Source: Megamerina dolium
Taxonomy: Eukaryota > Arthropoda > Insecta > Diptera > Megamerinidae
Assembly (NCBI GenBank): GCA_963854835.1
Contig: OY978528.1
Coordinates: forward strand, 8,216,242-8,280,241
DNA: 64,000 bases
Direction: 5' to 3'
Part shown: piece after piece, positions 1-10,559 of the stretch
Layout: each line of letters begins with the position of its first letter
Numbering within the stretch: position 1 is the first letter of the stretch
Translations under genes and position numbers: made by a program
The notes under the pieces: generated by a model
The model's database searches: none
What the model was told of the DNA's origin: nothing
What the model saw: the letters and a program-made list of their open reading frames with translations, nothing else

Positions 1-244
1 TAGGCAAACTAATTGTGATAGCTTTGAAGATTAATCAATTTACAAACTTTATTAATTGAACTATTGAAATTAAATAATATTGATTTAATTCGTTTGAGTA
101 CATGGCAGACATATCAGAATTTAACCTTTGAAAGCGCGCTCTTAAGTACGCCTAACCTACCAAGAGGCTTCGACAAGCCTTTTGGTAGTGACTGCAACCG
201 TATTCTAGTGCGTGCTTTGTTTATTATTCTAATGAATGAATTTT

Positions 245-1310
245 GACGCTTTTTAAACTAATCGATTTACTAATAAAAACTAATCGTATGTACCAAGTTC
301 ATAGTTTTGTTGTTTTCGTGTGCAAAATGTGAAAATAAACATACGGAAGTATACTTTAGTATGAGAGGTAGGTGTGATTTTTACCCGATTCTACTCATTT
401 TTAAGGCAATATATTTGCTAGTAAATATAATTATTTATACTAAGTTTCAGCTTGATAGCATTCGTTTTTCGTACATAAAGTGGGAAAAGATTCGTACGAA
501 AACATACTTCTATATGGGAAGTAGGTGTGCTTTTAATCCGATTATGTTTATTCACAAACTGGATCATTTTCTACTAAATATAATTGCGCATACCAAGTTT
601 CAGCGCCATAGTTTTGCATTTTCGTACGTAAAATATGAAAAACATGCAAATGGAAGCATACTTTTGTATGAGAGGTAGGTGTGATTTTTACCCGATTCCA
701 CTCATTTTTAAGCCAATATATTTATTAGTAAATATAATTATTTATACTAAGTTTCAGCTTGATAGCATTCGTTTTTCGTACGTAAAATGTGAAAAGATTC
801 GTATGAAAACAGACTTTTATATGGGAAGTAGGCGTGTTTTTTAATCTGATTATTTTTATTCACAAACTGGATCATTTTCTACTAAATATAATTGCATATA
901 CCAAGTTGCAGCTACATAGTTTTGTATTTTCATGCGTAGAGTGTGAAAACATGCAAAATGAAACCTACTTTTGTATGAGAGGTATGTGTAGTTTTTGTTC
1001 GATTCCGCCCATTCTTAAACTAATCCATTAATTAGCAAATATAATTGTATGTACTAAATTTCAGCTTCATAGTTTTGTATTTTCATGCGTAAAGTGTGAA
1101 AACATGCATACGGAAGCATACTTTTGTATGGTAAGTAGGCGTAATTTTTATCCGATTTTATCCATTTTATAATATGTTAGTTCTCTGATAAAACGAACAT
1201 CATGTGCCGAATTTCAGTTTAATAGCTTTATATTTATATTCATAAATACGTTTTAGCTCTGAAACATACTTTTGTATGAGATGTAAGGGAGATTTTCATT
1301 CCGATGTCTT
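245..1310 (+). repeat. 153-bp satellite array A (about 7 units)
   Basis: A motif of the form TATGAGAGGTAG or TATGGGAAGTAG recurs at 360, 513, 667, 820, 974, 1127 and 1275, giving spacings of 153, 154, 153, 154, 153 and 148 bp. Odd and even units differ consistently: odd units read GAGAGGTAGG followed by a pyrimidine-rich stretch, even units read GGGAAGTAGG followed by a TTTATTCACAAAC stretch. The clean early part is therefore a 306-bp higher-order repeat of two monomers. Units decay towards the right end. Because 153 is a multiple of three, open frames run through several units, but I do not regard them as genes. The same family recurs inverted at 53140-54310. Confidence 0.9.
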
Positions 1311-2574
1311 AACTTATTATAGTTGATAAAAATTAACTTAAAATTAGTAAAATTATATTAAAAATTGCAACATCAAATTTCATTTAAATTGCATCGCACT
1401 GTATAATTCCTACAGGGTATGAGGCAATGAGTCCCACATAATATTTTTATTTAAATCAATTTTGATTATTGATTATGAGTGCATCATATTATTAAAGTGG
1501 GTACTACCCTTTGAAAGGTCGATGTTGTCGTATACCCGGAAGTTATTAAAAATTTCAGAAACGCATCCATTTTAAGTACTTAAGCCTACGTCATAGCCTT
1601 TTGGTTCATAAAATTTAATAATATATAAAAGAAAATAGAAATCTCTTCTATTGAAAGCCTGATTGAAAGGCATAAAAATAATTTACAATATTTTTTGTTT
1701 AAATGGAATTGAATAGATATATCCCGTATACCCGTAAAAGCGCAGGTTAGCCATTCCACTTAATCTCTTCTGTGTAACGATAATAAAATTGTAATTTAAA
1801 TTCAACATGAAATCGTAAAAGACAATTGCATAAAGCTGTTAACATGCTATTTGTTTTTATTTTACAAATTATTATTTATTCATGGCATTAAATTTGTGCG
1901 AATCATAAAATAATTGCGTAGCGTACATTCAGCATGAACTATGGGTCAGTTGAATGCAAATAACATAAAATACAACGTAGAAAATATTATATACGACTAC
2001 TTACAGCATGAATATGAAGGCACATGAACAAACGAATCCTTTATTTTGTGCGATAATAATTGTGGGTATTGGCAAAAATGAACGCAAAATACATATTCAT
2101 AAGCACACACGCAATTCATACCAAAAATTGATGTAATAAAGTCTTTTGGGATTTAAATATTAAGACCTATGCACATATAAAAAAAAACCGACACCAATTA
2201 TTTTTGTATGACGCAAAACTGAATTTATTTATTGAACATTTTGAACAAGAAAATATAAAAAATAAAAAAATTCAATAAAAAATCCATCTTAATCAACTCC
2301 TAAGATCCACCAAAATACACAAAATAAGAAAAATACGAAAAAAAAAAATTCAATAAAATATTCACCAATATAACCGAAGAAAACTTTTTTTTTTTTGGGT
2401 GAATGCAAAATAGAATTGAATGTTAAAGTGGTCCTTATCTATTGAATTTTGAAAGTACTTAATTTCGTCGTAGCATTTCCTCTGTGATGTCAATGTCAAT
2501 GTTATGTCAATGCAGAATGTTAATGTTAACATTTCATGTAAAAATGTTATCACGAAAATTAAATAAATGAAAAT
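1311..2574. other. AT-rich DNA without recognisable gene
   Basis: Homopolymer A/T runs and scattered stop codons in all frames. The only long frame, on the minus strand at 2362-2553, shows no recognisable protein. Nothing else is supported here. Confidence 0.6.
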
Positions 2575-2583
2575 GAGATTGAA

Positions 2584-2715
2584 CAGCAGTAGAGTCGAAG
2601 AGTGAAAGTGCTACTAACCAGCAGTGAAGTCGAAGAGTGAACAATATACTGACCGGGCAGTAGAGTTGAAGAGTGGACGTGTACCGATCAGCAGTTAGAT
2701 CAAAATGTGGAAGTA
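2584..2715 (+). repeat. Minisatellite, about 35-bp unit, 3-4 copies
   Basis: The core CAGCAGT followed by GAAGAGTG recurs with starts near 584, 619, 655 and 689 (add 2000), so the period is about 34-36 bp. The units have diverged in their 3' halves. A minus-strand frame over the same bases is a by-product of the repeat. Confidence 0.75.
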
Positions 2716-2944
2716 AACAGCTGAAGCAGGTCTGTTTACAATTAAGCAATTAAACAGGCTAGGAAAAAAAAAATCAATGACTATAAAGAATTATTGTTGA
2801 ATAAAACCCATTTTGTTGTACCGAAGAATGTATTGCATTTTAAATTTCATTGTCACAATTCAGAAAAACGTTCACACATAGTAAAAATATAAACATTTTA
2901 AAAAATAATCAAACCTGATGCCTCTGACTCAAATATTTGTCTTC

Positions 2945-3225
2945 TTATTTAGGTTTTATTATCTCCTGTATCTGTATCTCCCAGAGGAGTATAGCGCCTC
3001 AATAAAGCACTTCCACTTGGTTTTGTTTTTCTTCAAAATCTTTAGCCCGTTTCACGTTTTTCCGCACTCCACGATTTTTTTTTGCAATGTTTAGTATTCT
3101 CCATGTGTTTAGTAGGACGTCACCTCTTACGGCTGCCTTGAGGGTTCCAATCAAGAGCTAGTCGGAGATTTATCCGTGGCGTCCTTTTGTAATATGTGAC
3201 CTAGCCATCGTCATTTTCGGAGTTT
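2945..3225 (-). mobile_element. Non-LTR retrotransposon 3' remnant (C-terminal ORF2 tail)
   Basis: Read on the minus strand, the segment encodes TPRINLRLALDWNPQGSRKR. This resembles the conserved tail of many non-LTR reverse transcriptases, where ALxWNPQGxRKRGRP precedes a TWRR motif. The frame is then broken by stops and an A-run. This is only the last part of an old copy, and the clade cannot be assigned. Confidence 0.55.
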
Positions 3226-3477
3226 TTCGTGTAATTGGCCATTGGTGGAATTTACATTTTTCATATAAGTGGAGTTAAGTACTGATGATATTTGGCCACC
3301 ACACCTTGAAAATACATCGGAGACATCTGTCTGCGAAACTTTGAATTTTTTCCAGTAAGATAATCGGTTACAAGCCAAGTCTTACATTATAAAGAATAGG
3401 AATTTTTCAATATTAATGTTATCAGAGTCATTTACATCGCAAGATGGGCCAAATCAGATAATAGTCAGGTCTCAATA

Positions 3478-3782
3478 AAAAAAAATATAAATATGTGACA
3501 CCTAAAGCCCCGAAGGGCTCTTTGGCCGAGCTTCTCTTCCGTTACTGTAGTGCGTGTTAAATTTTGAACCGTAATAGAAGGGAAAGGACTTATTTTAGCC
3601 GATTCCGATCGGCAGAACTGAACTTTGTCACAGACTTCTTTCAGAAGCTTTTTCATGGCAAATTGTTACTGCCGCAAGAATTGCCAATTGCTTGCCCACA
3701 ATCCTTCAGCCGGGGATTGAACTCACGACCTACAGATCAGAAAGCCAACAGACTAACCACTAAGCTACGGTACCCAGGTCAG
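3478..3782 (-). mobile_element. tRNA-derived SINE, copy 1 (full length)
   Basis: Minus orientation, flanked by a perfect 14-bp target-site duplication GTCAGGTCTCAATA at 3464-3477 and 3783-3796. Read on the minus strand it starts with a tRNA-like head holding an A box (TAGCTTAGTGG) and a B box (GAGTTCAATCCCC), followed by the shared body. It ends in the AGCCC-TTCG-GGGCT hairpin and a CACATATTTAT/T-rich terminus. The intact duplication indicates retroposition as a unit. Confidence 0.9.
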
Positions 3783-3796
3783 GTCAGGTCTCAATA

Positions 3797-6027
3797 GATT
3801 CGCAAAATATTCGTGTGACAGAGATTGATAAGGTTAAAAAAAAAACTTTCAATGAATTTGAAGATTTTAAAGAAATTTGGAGAAATTATTCTTTAAAGCT
3901 CAAAGCTCTCCCTACCTCTCACGTTGAGACTGTTGAAAGGATTGGCGGGTACGCAAATGAATTCGACTGTGTTTATAAATAAGGACCACTTTAATATAAT
4001 TCATATATACACCGACTTATGTAAATATAATATGAAGATGATTCGACTGAACTCTGCTGTCGAGCTGCTGTACGATGTACTCTTGATGTACATAAATTGC
4101 ATTTGACAGACAATTTTAGTTGTAGTTGTTTAGCGTTCACATTCACATTGTTCTTATGTCACTTGTAAGCATTGCACATTTGAATATTATAATATTTTCG
4201 TAGCGAGAAAGATTGAGATAAAATGAGAAGAAATTAGAAGAAAATCAATTTAAAATAAGAGAATTTTAGTCATTCAATATACATACATACATTCAATTAT
4301 ATCTAATGAAAAAGAAAATCGTAAAATATTGATAAATTAAAAAGAATTGAATATTAAAGAAAAATATTTAAGTATAATGTGTCGATTTATTAAGTTGTCA
4401 TAGCTATGGGATTATGAAAAATACATATTTGCATATAGGGTGGTTCTAAGTACTTTTCATTTCTTTTTGGAATGAAATAACTTCAGGTATGAAGAAGCTC
4501 TTTTGAAACAGCTGTTAGCTATTAAATTTAGGCAGCCATATTTATTCAATATGGTTAGGCATTTCATCAGGTGATAGACTTATGCTTCAGTATTTAATCT
4601 GTGAAACCCGTAGATATATGGGAACCCGGAATCTCATGCTCAGACAACTAATGTACTAACCATTGAATTATCAAGCAAATGATCATGAATAGAATTGAAA
4701 TTAATTCAACTGTGAACTATTGAAAATTCGTATACAATTATATATTATATTTATTCCAATTATATATTCATCCATTTCATTATTGTATTAAGACACATAC
4801 ACGTGAACACAATAATGACCAATTATCTAATATGTTTGCTCATTAAATGTGTATTAATATTTCAAAAATAAATAATTCGGTGAAAAGTACATTTCATTGC
4901 ATATTTCTCGTTCCAGCGTTTCAATAATTGCTTGTAATATGACTAATTTCATTATAATAAGTAAAGAGCTTAAAATAAGCATCCAATTTGAATGTATCTA
5001 TTTGGTTGCTTGTTGATTATTTATTGAATGCTTGTTTCTAACAATAATTACACACAAATCAGAATAATGTCATGGTTAGAGAAAAGAAGTAATGATAAAT
5101 ATCAAAAGTGAATAAAATATAAGTACTTACTTACACATTTGTTTGTGTGTTTCTTGGGAAGGGATACACGTATAATATGAAAATCGAAAAAACTGGCTAT
5201 CGAAGATGTTTTTTTTTTCGTGTATCTATTTTAATGAGCAAATGACTAAAAGCAAAAACAAAAAGTAAATAATGTAAATGAAATAGATATTTTGTATTGG
5301 GTTTTACATTACGAATAAAATTATTAAATTTTGAGCGAAAAATAAAAGAAATGATGTTGCATATATTTTTAGATAGGCAACATTAATTTATGGTCATGTC
5401 GAAACTTTTTCAGCATAATGCGAGTGAACTTTGTTTCTTGCTGCTTTCTATACCTAGTGAAAAATCGCGGCATTCCATAAAAGTAAAAAAGAAAAAATAA
5501 TAATACTATTTAATAGCATTTGTTTACGTTTCAATGCTTTTTGCGGGTTTTCCTAAGAAAATATAACATTTTAATGTAATTAATGACCGTGGCAAAAAAA
5601 AAGGCCAATCTTAAGTAGAATGAAGAAAAGACATTATTGCTTGAACACAAATTTTATGTGCTACTTAAAATATAAAAATTATTTGAAATTTTAGTCAGTC
5701 GATGATAGCGTTGAAACTAAAGCTGATTAAGTTGTTCTTAGATTGTTCATTCATGATTTATTCAACGTTTCACATTTAGATCGTAGAATTAGAAAGATTT
5801 GTGGGTTTGTTGGTTTTATCAGATCATTTCAGAGACACCGACGGACAGTGAGAAAATTCTATTGTAAATATTGTAAATAGTAAATAATAATATTTTTCGA
5901 CATTGACCGACCCCGAAAGTCAGAGAGAAATAATCATAACATTGCCAAAAAGGTATCAAGAATATTTGTATAGTCCGAAGCAAGAACATGTGTGAAATCA
6001 ATACTTACTTAGTTGCCAACACAATAC

Positions 6028-6030
<3 letters not shown>
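3797..6030. other. AT-rich noncoding DNA
   Basis: No gene or recognisable element over about 2.2 kb. A T-run near 5210 and many short A/T tracts are the only structure noted. The short frames at 3924-4106 and 5819-6001 have no recognisable product. Confidence 0.5.

Positions 6031-6065
<35 letters not shown>
6031..6065 (+). repeat. (CT)n microsatellite
   Basis: About 30 bp of uninterrupted CT dinucleotides immediately beside the 3' side of an inverted non-LTR fragment. Confidence 0.95.
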
Positions 6066-6067
<2 letters not shown>

Positions 6068-6440
6068 AGCTTCACAGTCCAAGGTGGACCATAGCTTCAC
6101 CAACAACTCTTCTGCAGTTTGTTCTCTCCCTTGCTTCCTCTCTCCAATTTCGAACATTCATCGTCTTCAGGTCCGCTTCTACATCATTAAGACATCTCTT
6201 TCTTGGCCGGCCCCTCTTCTTCCAGCAATCGGACAAAGTGCAAACACTTTCTTCTGGATTCTTTCAGCTGGCATTGGTATAACATAGCCTATCCATCTAA
6301 TTCGCTCTGCTTTTATGAAACATACGACATTTGCGATACCAATTTGGTTTTCAATTTCATGAATAGAACGGATACGATAAGTGCCATTTATTATTTTAAG
6401 AGGACCATACATTTTTTCGCATCATATTCCTAAAGGCCTA
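6066..6440 (-). mobile_element. Non-LTR retrotransposon C-terminal fragment (family B)
   Basis: The minus strand from about 6412 to 6179 reads through NGTYRIRSIHEIENQIG, then IKAERIRWIGYVIPMPAERI and KKVFALCPIAGRRGAG. This is the conserved region after the reverse transcriptase domain of many non-LTR elements, where YRIRxNHELY precedes RLRWxGHVxRM and RRxxGRP. The frame is broken beyond 6179, leaving only remnants. It is distinct in sequence from the (TTC)n-tailed family at 6490. Confidence 0.65.
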
Positions 6441-6489
6441 GACGAATACTTACTTTTAGGTCTTCGATATCAATGATGTCCGATAATAT

Positions 6490-6690
6490 ATCCTTCTTCT
6501 ACTTCTTCTTCTTCTTATGTGGCCACAACATCCAATGATCGATTTAGGCCGAACATATAATACGACGCCAGTCTTCTCTGTTCATCGCTTGCTGGCGCCA
6601 ATTGTATATTCCAAGTGCCGCCAGGTTACCCAACACTTGGTCCTTCCAACGGAGGTTTGGTCTTCCTCTTCTTCTGCGTCCTCCTCAATG
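6490..6690 (-). mobile_element. Non-LTR family X, 3' end, inverted copy
   Basis: The left end is a (TTC)n tract, the reverse of an (AAG)n tail. It is followed by sequence closely matching the reverse complement of 14490-14655: the GTGGCCA...CGATCGATTTAGG stretch, the GGCGCCAATTG block, and the GGTCCTTCCAACG block encoding the NLRWKDQ motif. It is a 5'-truncated copy of about 200 bp. Confidence 0.75.
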
Positions 6691-6813
6691 ACATATACAT
6701 ATGCATATAAAATATCCAATAACTTCGCATTTTCAACTAATTTTATTCAATTCAATCTAACATTTGTCCATCTATCCTTTTTCTTTTTTTTTTCTCTCAT
6801 TTCTTCATTGCAG

Positions 6814-7201
6814 CTAAACTGAGAGAGTCACCATAAAATTGGTATTTTATCACATTAAACAGATTGAAGCACAATTAAAATATTAAAAAACACTATAAAA
6901 AAAGTGTGAATGAGAGTAAATGTGTCAAAAAACGATTCAACAATAAACGTCAAACAACAACATTCAACTGATTGTTGACGACAGTGACAGAGACAAAGAA
7001 ATACGACGACGAGGACCATATTAAATTATGGTCATGGTGAGCTCGGCGGTTTTAGGTGCCGCCACTGGCACTGGCCTGGCATTATTGTTGGCTGTGACAA
7101 TTGTTATGTATCGTTATTATTTAGTACGAAGGCGTGGTAAAGAGTGGGATGAATTGGATCGTTGGGAAGAGACACGCATTATGCGTAAGTTGCAGTTAAA
7201 G
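6814..7201 (+). other. Internal exon: 5'UTR plus first coding exon of an unidentified membrane protein
   Basis: A long pyrimidine tract ends in CATTGCAG at 6806-6813, a strong 3' splice site. The exon then carries 214 nt of 5'UTR and the coding start at 7028, and ends at a canonical GTAAGT donor at 7202. The chosen exon is therefore 388 nt, and a non-coding exon must lie further upstream. Confidence 0.7.
7028..7201 (+). CDS. N-terminal coding exon of a single-pass membrane protein (partial, 58 codons)
   Basis: The frame opens with ATG at 7028 and runs for exactly 58 codons to a phase-0 GTAAGT donor. Residues 5-27 form a hydrophobic Ala/Gly/Leu/Val-rich segment typical of a membrane anchor. 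A basic stop-transfer cluster (RRRGK, residues 34-38) follows directly, then a charged helix-like stretch with WDELDRWEETR. The likely topology is a short outside N-terminus with the chain continuing in the cytosol. The base composition (GCC, GGC, CTG codons) is clearly less AT-rich than the flanks, as expected of a real exon. I do not recognise the protein. Reading past the donor reaches a stop at 7268-7270 after 22 intronic codons, so splicing is the better model. No continuation exon could be identified, and it may lie beyond 64000. Confidence 0.7.
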
Positions 7202-10200
7202 GTAAGTGCAAACGACATGCTCGTAATTATTATACCTCAGAATCGAAAGAGTATTTATGTAAATCTATAGGTGAATACTTCTAATTCGACGTTGATGAAT
7301 TCAATCAAAAAATTACAACTGTCACTGACATTATTTACTAAAGGCGAAATACGCAAAATAATAATAATAATAATAATATTTTGAAGGTTAACATTTTTAT
7401 ACGATACGATAATAACTACACAGTCATGCGACATATAGTAGTATCAATACCTGCTGTGAATTGAATATGTAAGAGTTTATAAATATAGTACATTGACAAA
7501 GGGTAAACTGATGAATTTAATAAATTATTTATACTGTCATATACAGGAGGCAACACGAACAATTTTATTTATTGCAGTTTTGCATGAGCTTATATACATA
7601 TAAGGCTCTTACGTGCATACGTCATTTTTTCTGTAGTTGCCATTGATTGTTCTTGACATATTCACATTTCATACTGGACGTATGCGAAAGTGTATAAATA
7701 TTATTTTACGTATTAATATACACAAATAAACAACAAAGCTAACATATATTATATATTATTGATTTTTTAATGCATTTATTTATTCTATTTGAATTTTGTA
7801 ATTCTTACATTTATACGATATTTAAAATTATTTGATATACGTGATAAGATAATATAGACACGATCGTAAATATTTTAAAATTATCATTAAAATTACCTCT
7901 TAATAAAATTTCTTTCCAAAAAGTATCAATGATATAAATGAACATAGGTCGTAATGGGATTATTAACAGAGCTGCATTTAACATTGGCAGTTAACATGGT
8001 GGTTAACATTACTATTTTCTAAAGAATGTGGTTGTTATCTTTGCTAAAATACAAATTCTTTTTAGATGTTAATTTTCTATACAAAGCAATGTCCTTCTGC
8101 TGAAGTATACGGAAGGAAGTACATATGTACAGAAATGCTGTTGGGATTATGAATTGGATTAAAGTACATCATGAAACTCAAAAATAAAATAAAAAAATAC
8201 TGAAAACATGTAATTAATGTCTGCAAAATTTTGTGGAGACTTTTAGTGATAGTACTAAATTTTCCGCATGAAAATTAACTAATAAATTTAATGAAATTCG
8301 GTTAAGTGGGGTAACTATATGATTGTTTTTTAATTTAATAAATATTCGTTTGATACAGAAATTAAAAAAAAATCATGGAATGTCACGAAATTGCTAGTAT
8401 ATGCGATTTCGTACGTAGTTCCTGATCATATTGAACATTTATTGAACATTTATACATCTATTGCATGAAGAAAGCTAGCAAGAACTAGCTAAATGTATGA
8501 CAAAATTATAAAAATTTTAAAATTTACCCTTTAATCGATTTTTAGTGTCTTTATTAGAATTTAGGAACATCGCTGTTGTTCTTTTTCGTTTCTGTTCTGT
8601 AATTCTGTTACCATTTTTAATTAAATTTCGGAGAAAAAGATCATAGTAAAAATTTTCTGAAAAAGTAATGTGATAAACCTAAGAAAAAAATTTCATAATA
8701 TTGAAGAAATCAGCTGCGCAAATCCTCTTCGGATATTTTCCGAGCCAAATTGAAGTCGCTTATGTTCGCTTTATGTTGGTCTGTGTGAGCCATTCGGAAT
8801 ACCTGGAATTTTGAAGTTGGCACTAGGGTCTGTGAGCAATAAGAGCTATAGCTCCCCCAAATACTAAGTACAACTATCGCCCTACCAGATGTTGCAGATT
8901 TAATGCCTATGGCTTCTTTACTTCTACTAAATGCATACAAAAATTATTCATATTTTCAATTGAAATGCATAAAAGTTGTTGAAGATGGGGAAAATGCTCG
9001 ATTCATTCATTTTTGTTTACACAAACAATTTATGCTCATTAATAAGCAGCAAACGAAAAATAATACTTTTTATATAAGTTAACAATGTGAAAACACTTTA
9101 TCAATCATCGAAACCGAAATACAAATATGTTACCTACAAAACAATGTCAACAGTAAGGAAGAGTAGAAAAGGTAAACGAAAAAAAAAAAAAAAGTACAAG
9201 AACAACAACATAATATAAAATGGTTACAATATGAATTTATAATAAGCGCCGCGTGCGTGTCTGCACTCACGTGTATATAGTCGTACCCGTATTAGAGAGC
9301 ATATGGAAATATAGCACGGGTCCATGAGAGCACAACGTCAAATACATTCGAGTAGAGTAAGCGTAGAGAAATCAACCCCAAATTAAACGTAGCACACGGT
9401 CTGAATATTTTTGCTATTCACTAAAAGTATCAATAGCACTCTTGAGACCTACATATACATACATATATGTACATACATATGGGTGTATATATGACAAAAT
9501 CTCAGCCGTTACGGTTGTTTGTTTGTGTTGATAAAGTTGATGTTGCCGCACATCATTTTATATAAAGTCGCCATTATGATCCAGCCAGTACTTACACGAT
9601 ACATAGATACAAATGTATCATATTGAAAGGTATCATTCAATATGGCTGCCTTATGGTTTATGCACTCCTATAGGGTGTTTATCATTGTATGTGTATGTAT
9701 AGAATTTAGCAAGATCGAAACAGCAAGATGAAGCGTTTGATGAATATAATGATAATGGTAGTCTCATTGTTAAATATTTATTAGTTGCAAGATGTATTTG
9801 ATATATTGTATTTATAGTGTTAACAAATGTGTGTTTTTTTTTTCAATTTAATTAGAAATGGGTGTTTGATACTGACATAAGGGTGTAGTTGTTAATTTTT
9901 ATATAAGGTGAATGTGTGTGTGTGTGTGTTAAATGTTTGTGATTTCAGTTTGATGTGAAAATTATTATGGCATATGTAGTCAATTTGATAAAATTTAATG
10001 AAAACTGAGTATGTGTATGTAAAAAAGTTATTGAACAACATATAAAATATGACATTGACTTAGTAAAACCCGGCAATCATCAGTTATTTGGACATAAAAT
10101 GTTAATGAAATGTGAAATTCATTTAAAGACCGTAATAAAATTCCTCAAGAATTCCCGAGGAGGAAAAATTTTCATGCATCAACTACAGGCAGAAGTAAGA

Positions 10201-10307
10201 ATAAGATTTGGCGCCATTGACATGAGTGGTTAATTGTGTAATAAGTTTTTTAAAATCAGATTCCAGGTATGACTTTCAAAAAATAATGTTCCCTCTTTTG
10301 GCTCGTT
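7202..10307. other. Intron of the 7028 gene or intergenic DNA
   Basis: AT-rich sequence with no supported exon. It contains a small (ATA)n tract near 7360, an A-run near 9180 and a (TG)n microsatellite at about 9912-9929. The minus frame at 8710-8940 has no recognisable product. Confidence 0.5.
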
Positions 10308-10500
10308 GCTTCTTATTCTTCTTCTTCTTATGTGGCCTTTATAACCGAAAATCGATTTAGGTCGAATCTAGCATACTTCGTCAGCCAGCTCTTTCCTTCG
10401 CTAGTTGGCGCCAGTACTTGATATTTCCACCGGAGGTTAGGTCTTCTACTTCTGTGTCGTCCACCTGCGGGTTCCGAATATAACACCTTCTTAGCCGGAG
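10308..10500 (-). mobile_element. Non-LTR family X, 3' end, second inverted copy
   Basis: It begins with a (TTC)n tract and shares with 6490-6690 the blocks ATGTGGCC, CGATTTAGG, AGTTGGCGCCAGT and CACCGGAGGTTAGG. It is more diverged than the 6490 copy and equally 5'-truncated. Confidence 0.65.
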
Positions 10501-10524
10501 CTTCCTATACTACTCTTTAATACT

Positions 10525-10559
10525 CGCAAAAGTAGGCTACTTTCTAGCCTACTTTTGCG
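10525..10559. repeat. Perfect 15-bp hairpin
   Basis: CGCAAAAGTAGGCTA at 10525-10539 is followed by the 5-nt loop CTTTC and the exact reverse complement at 10545-10559. It lies just beyond the family X fragment and belongs to no element I recognise. Confidence 0.9.
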
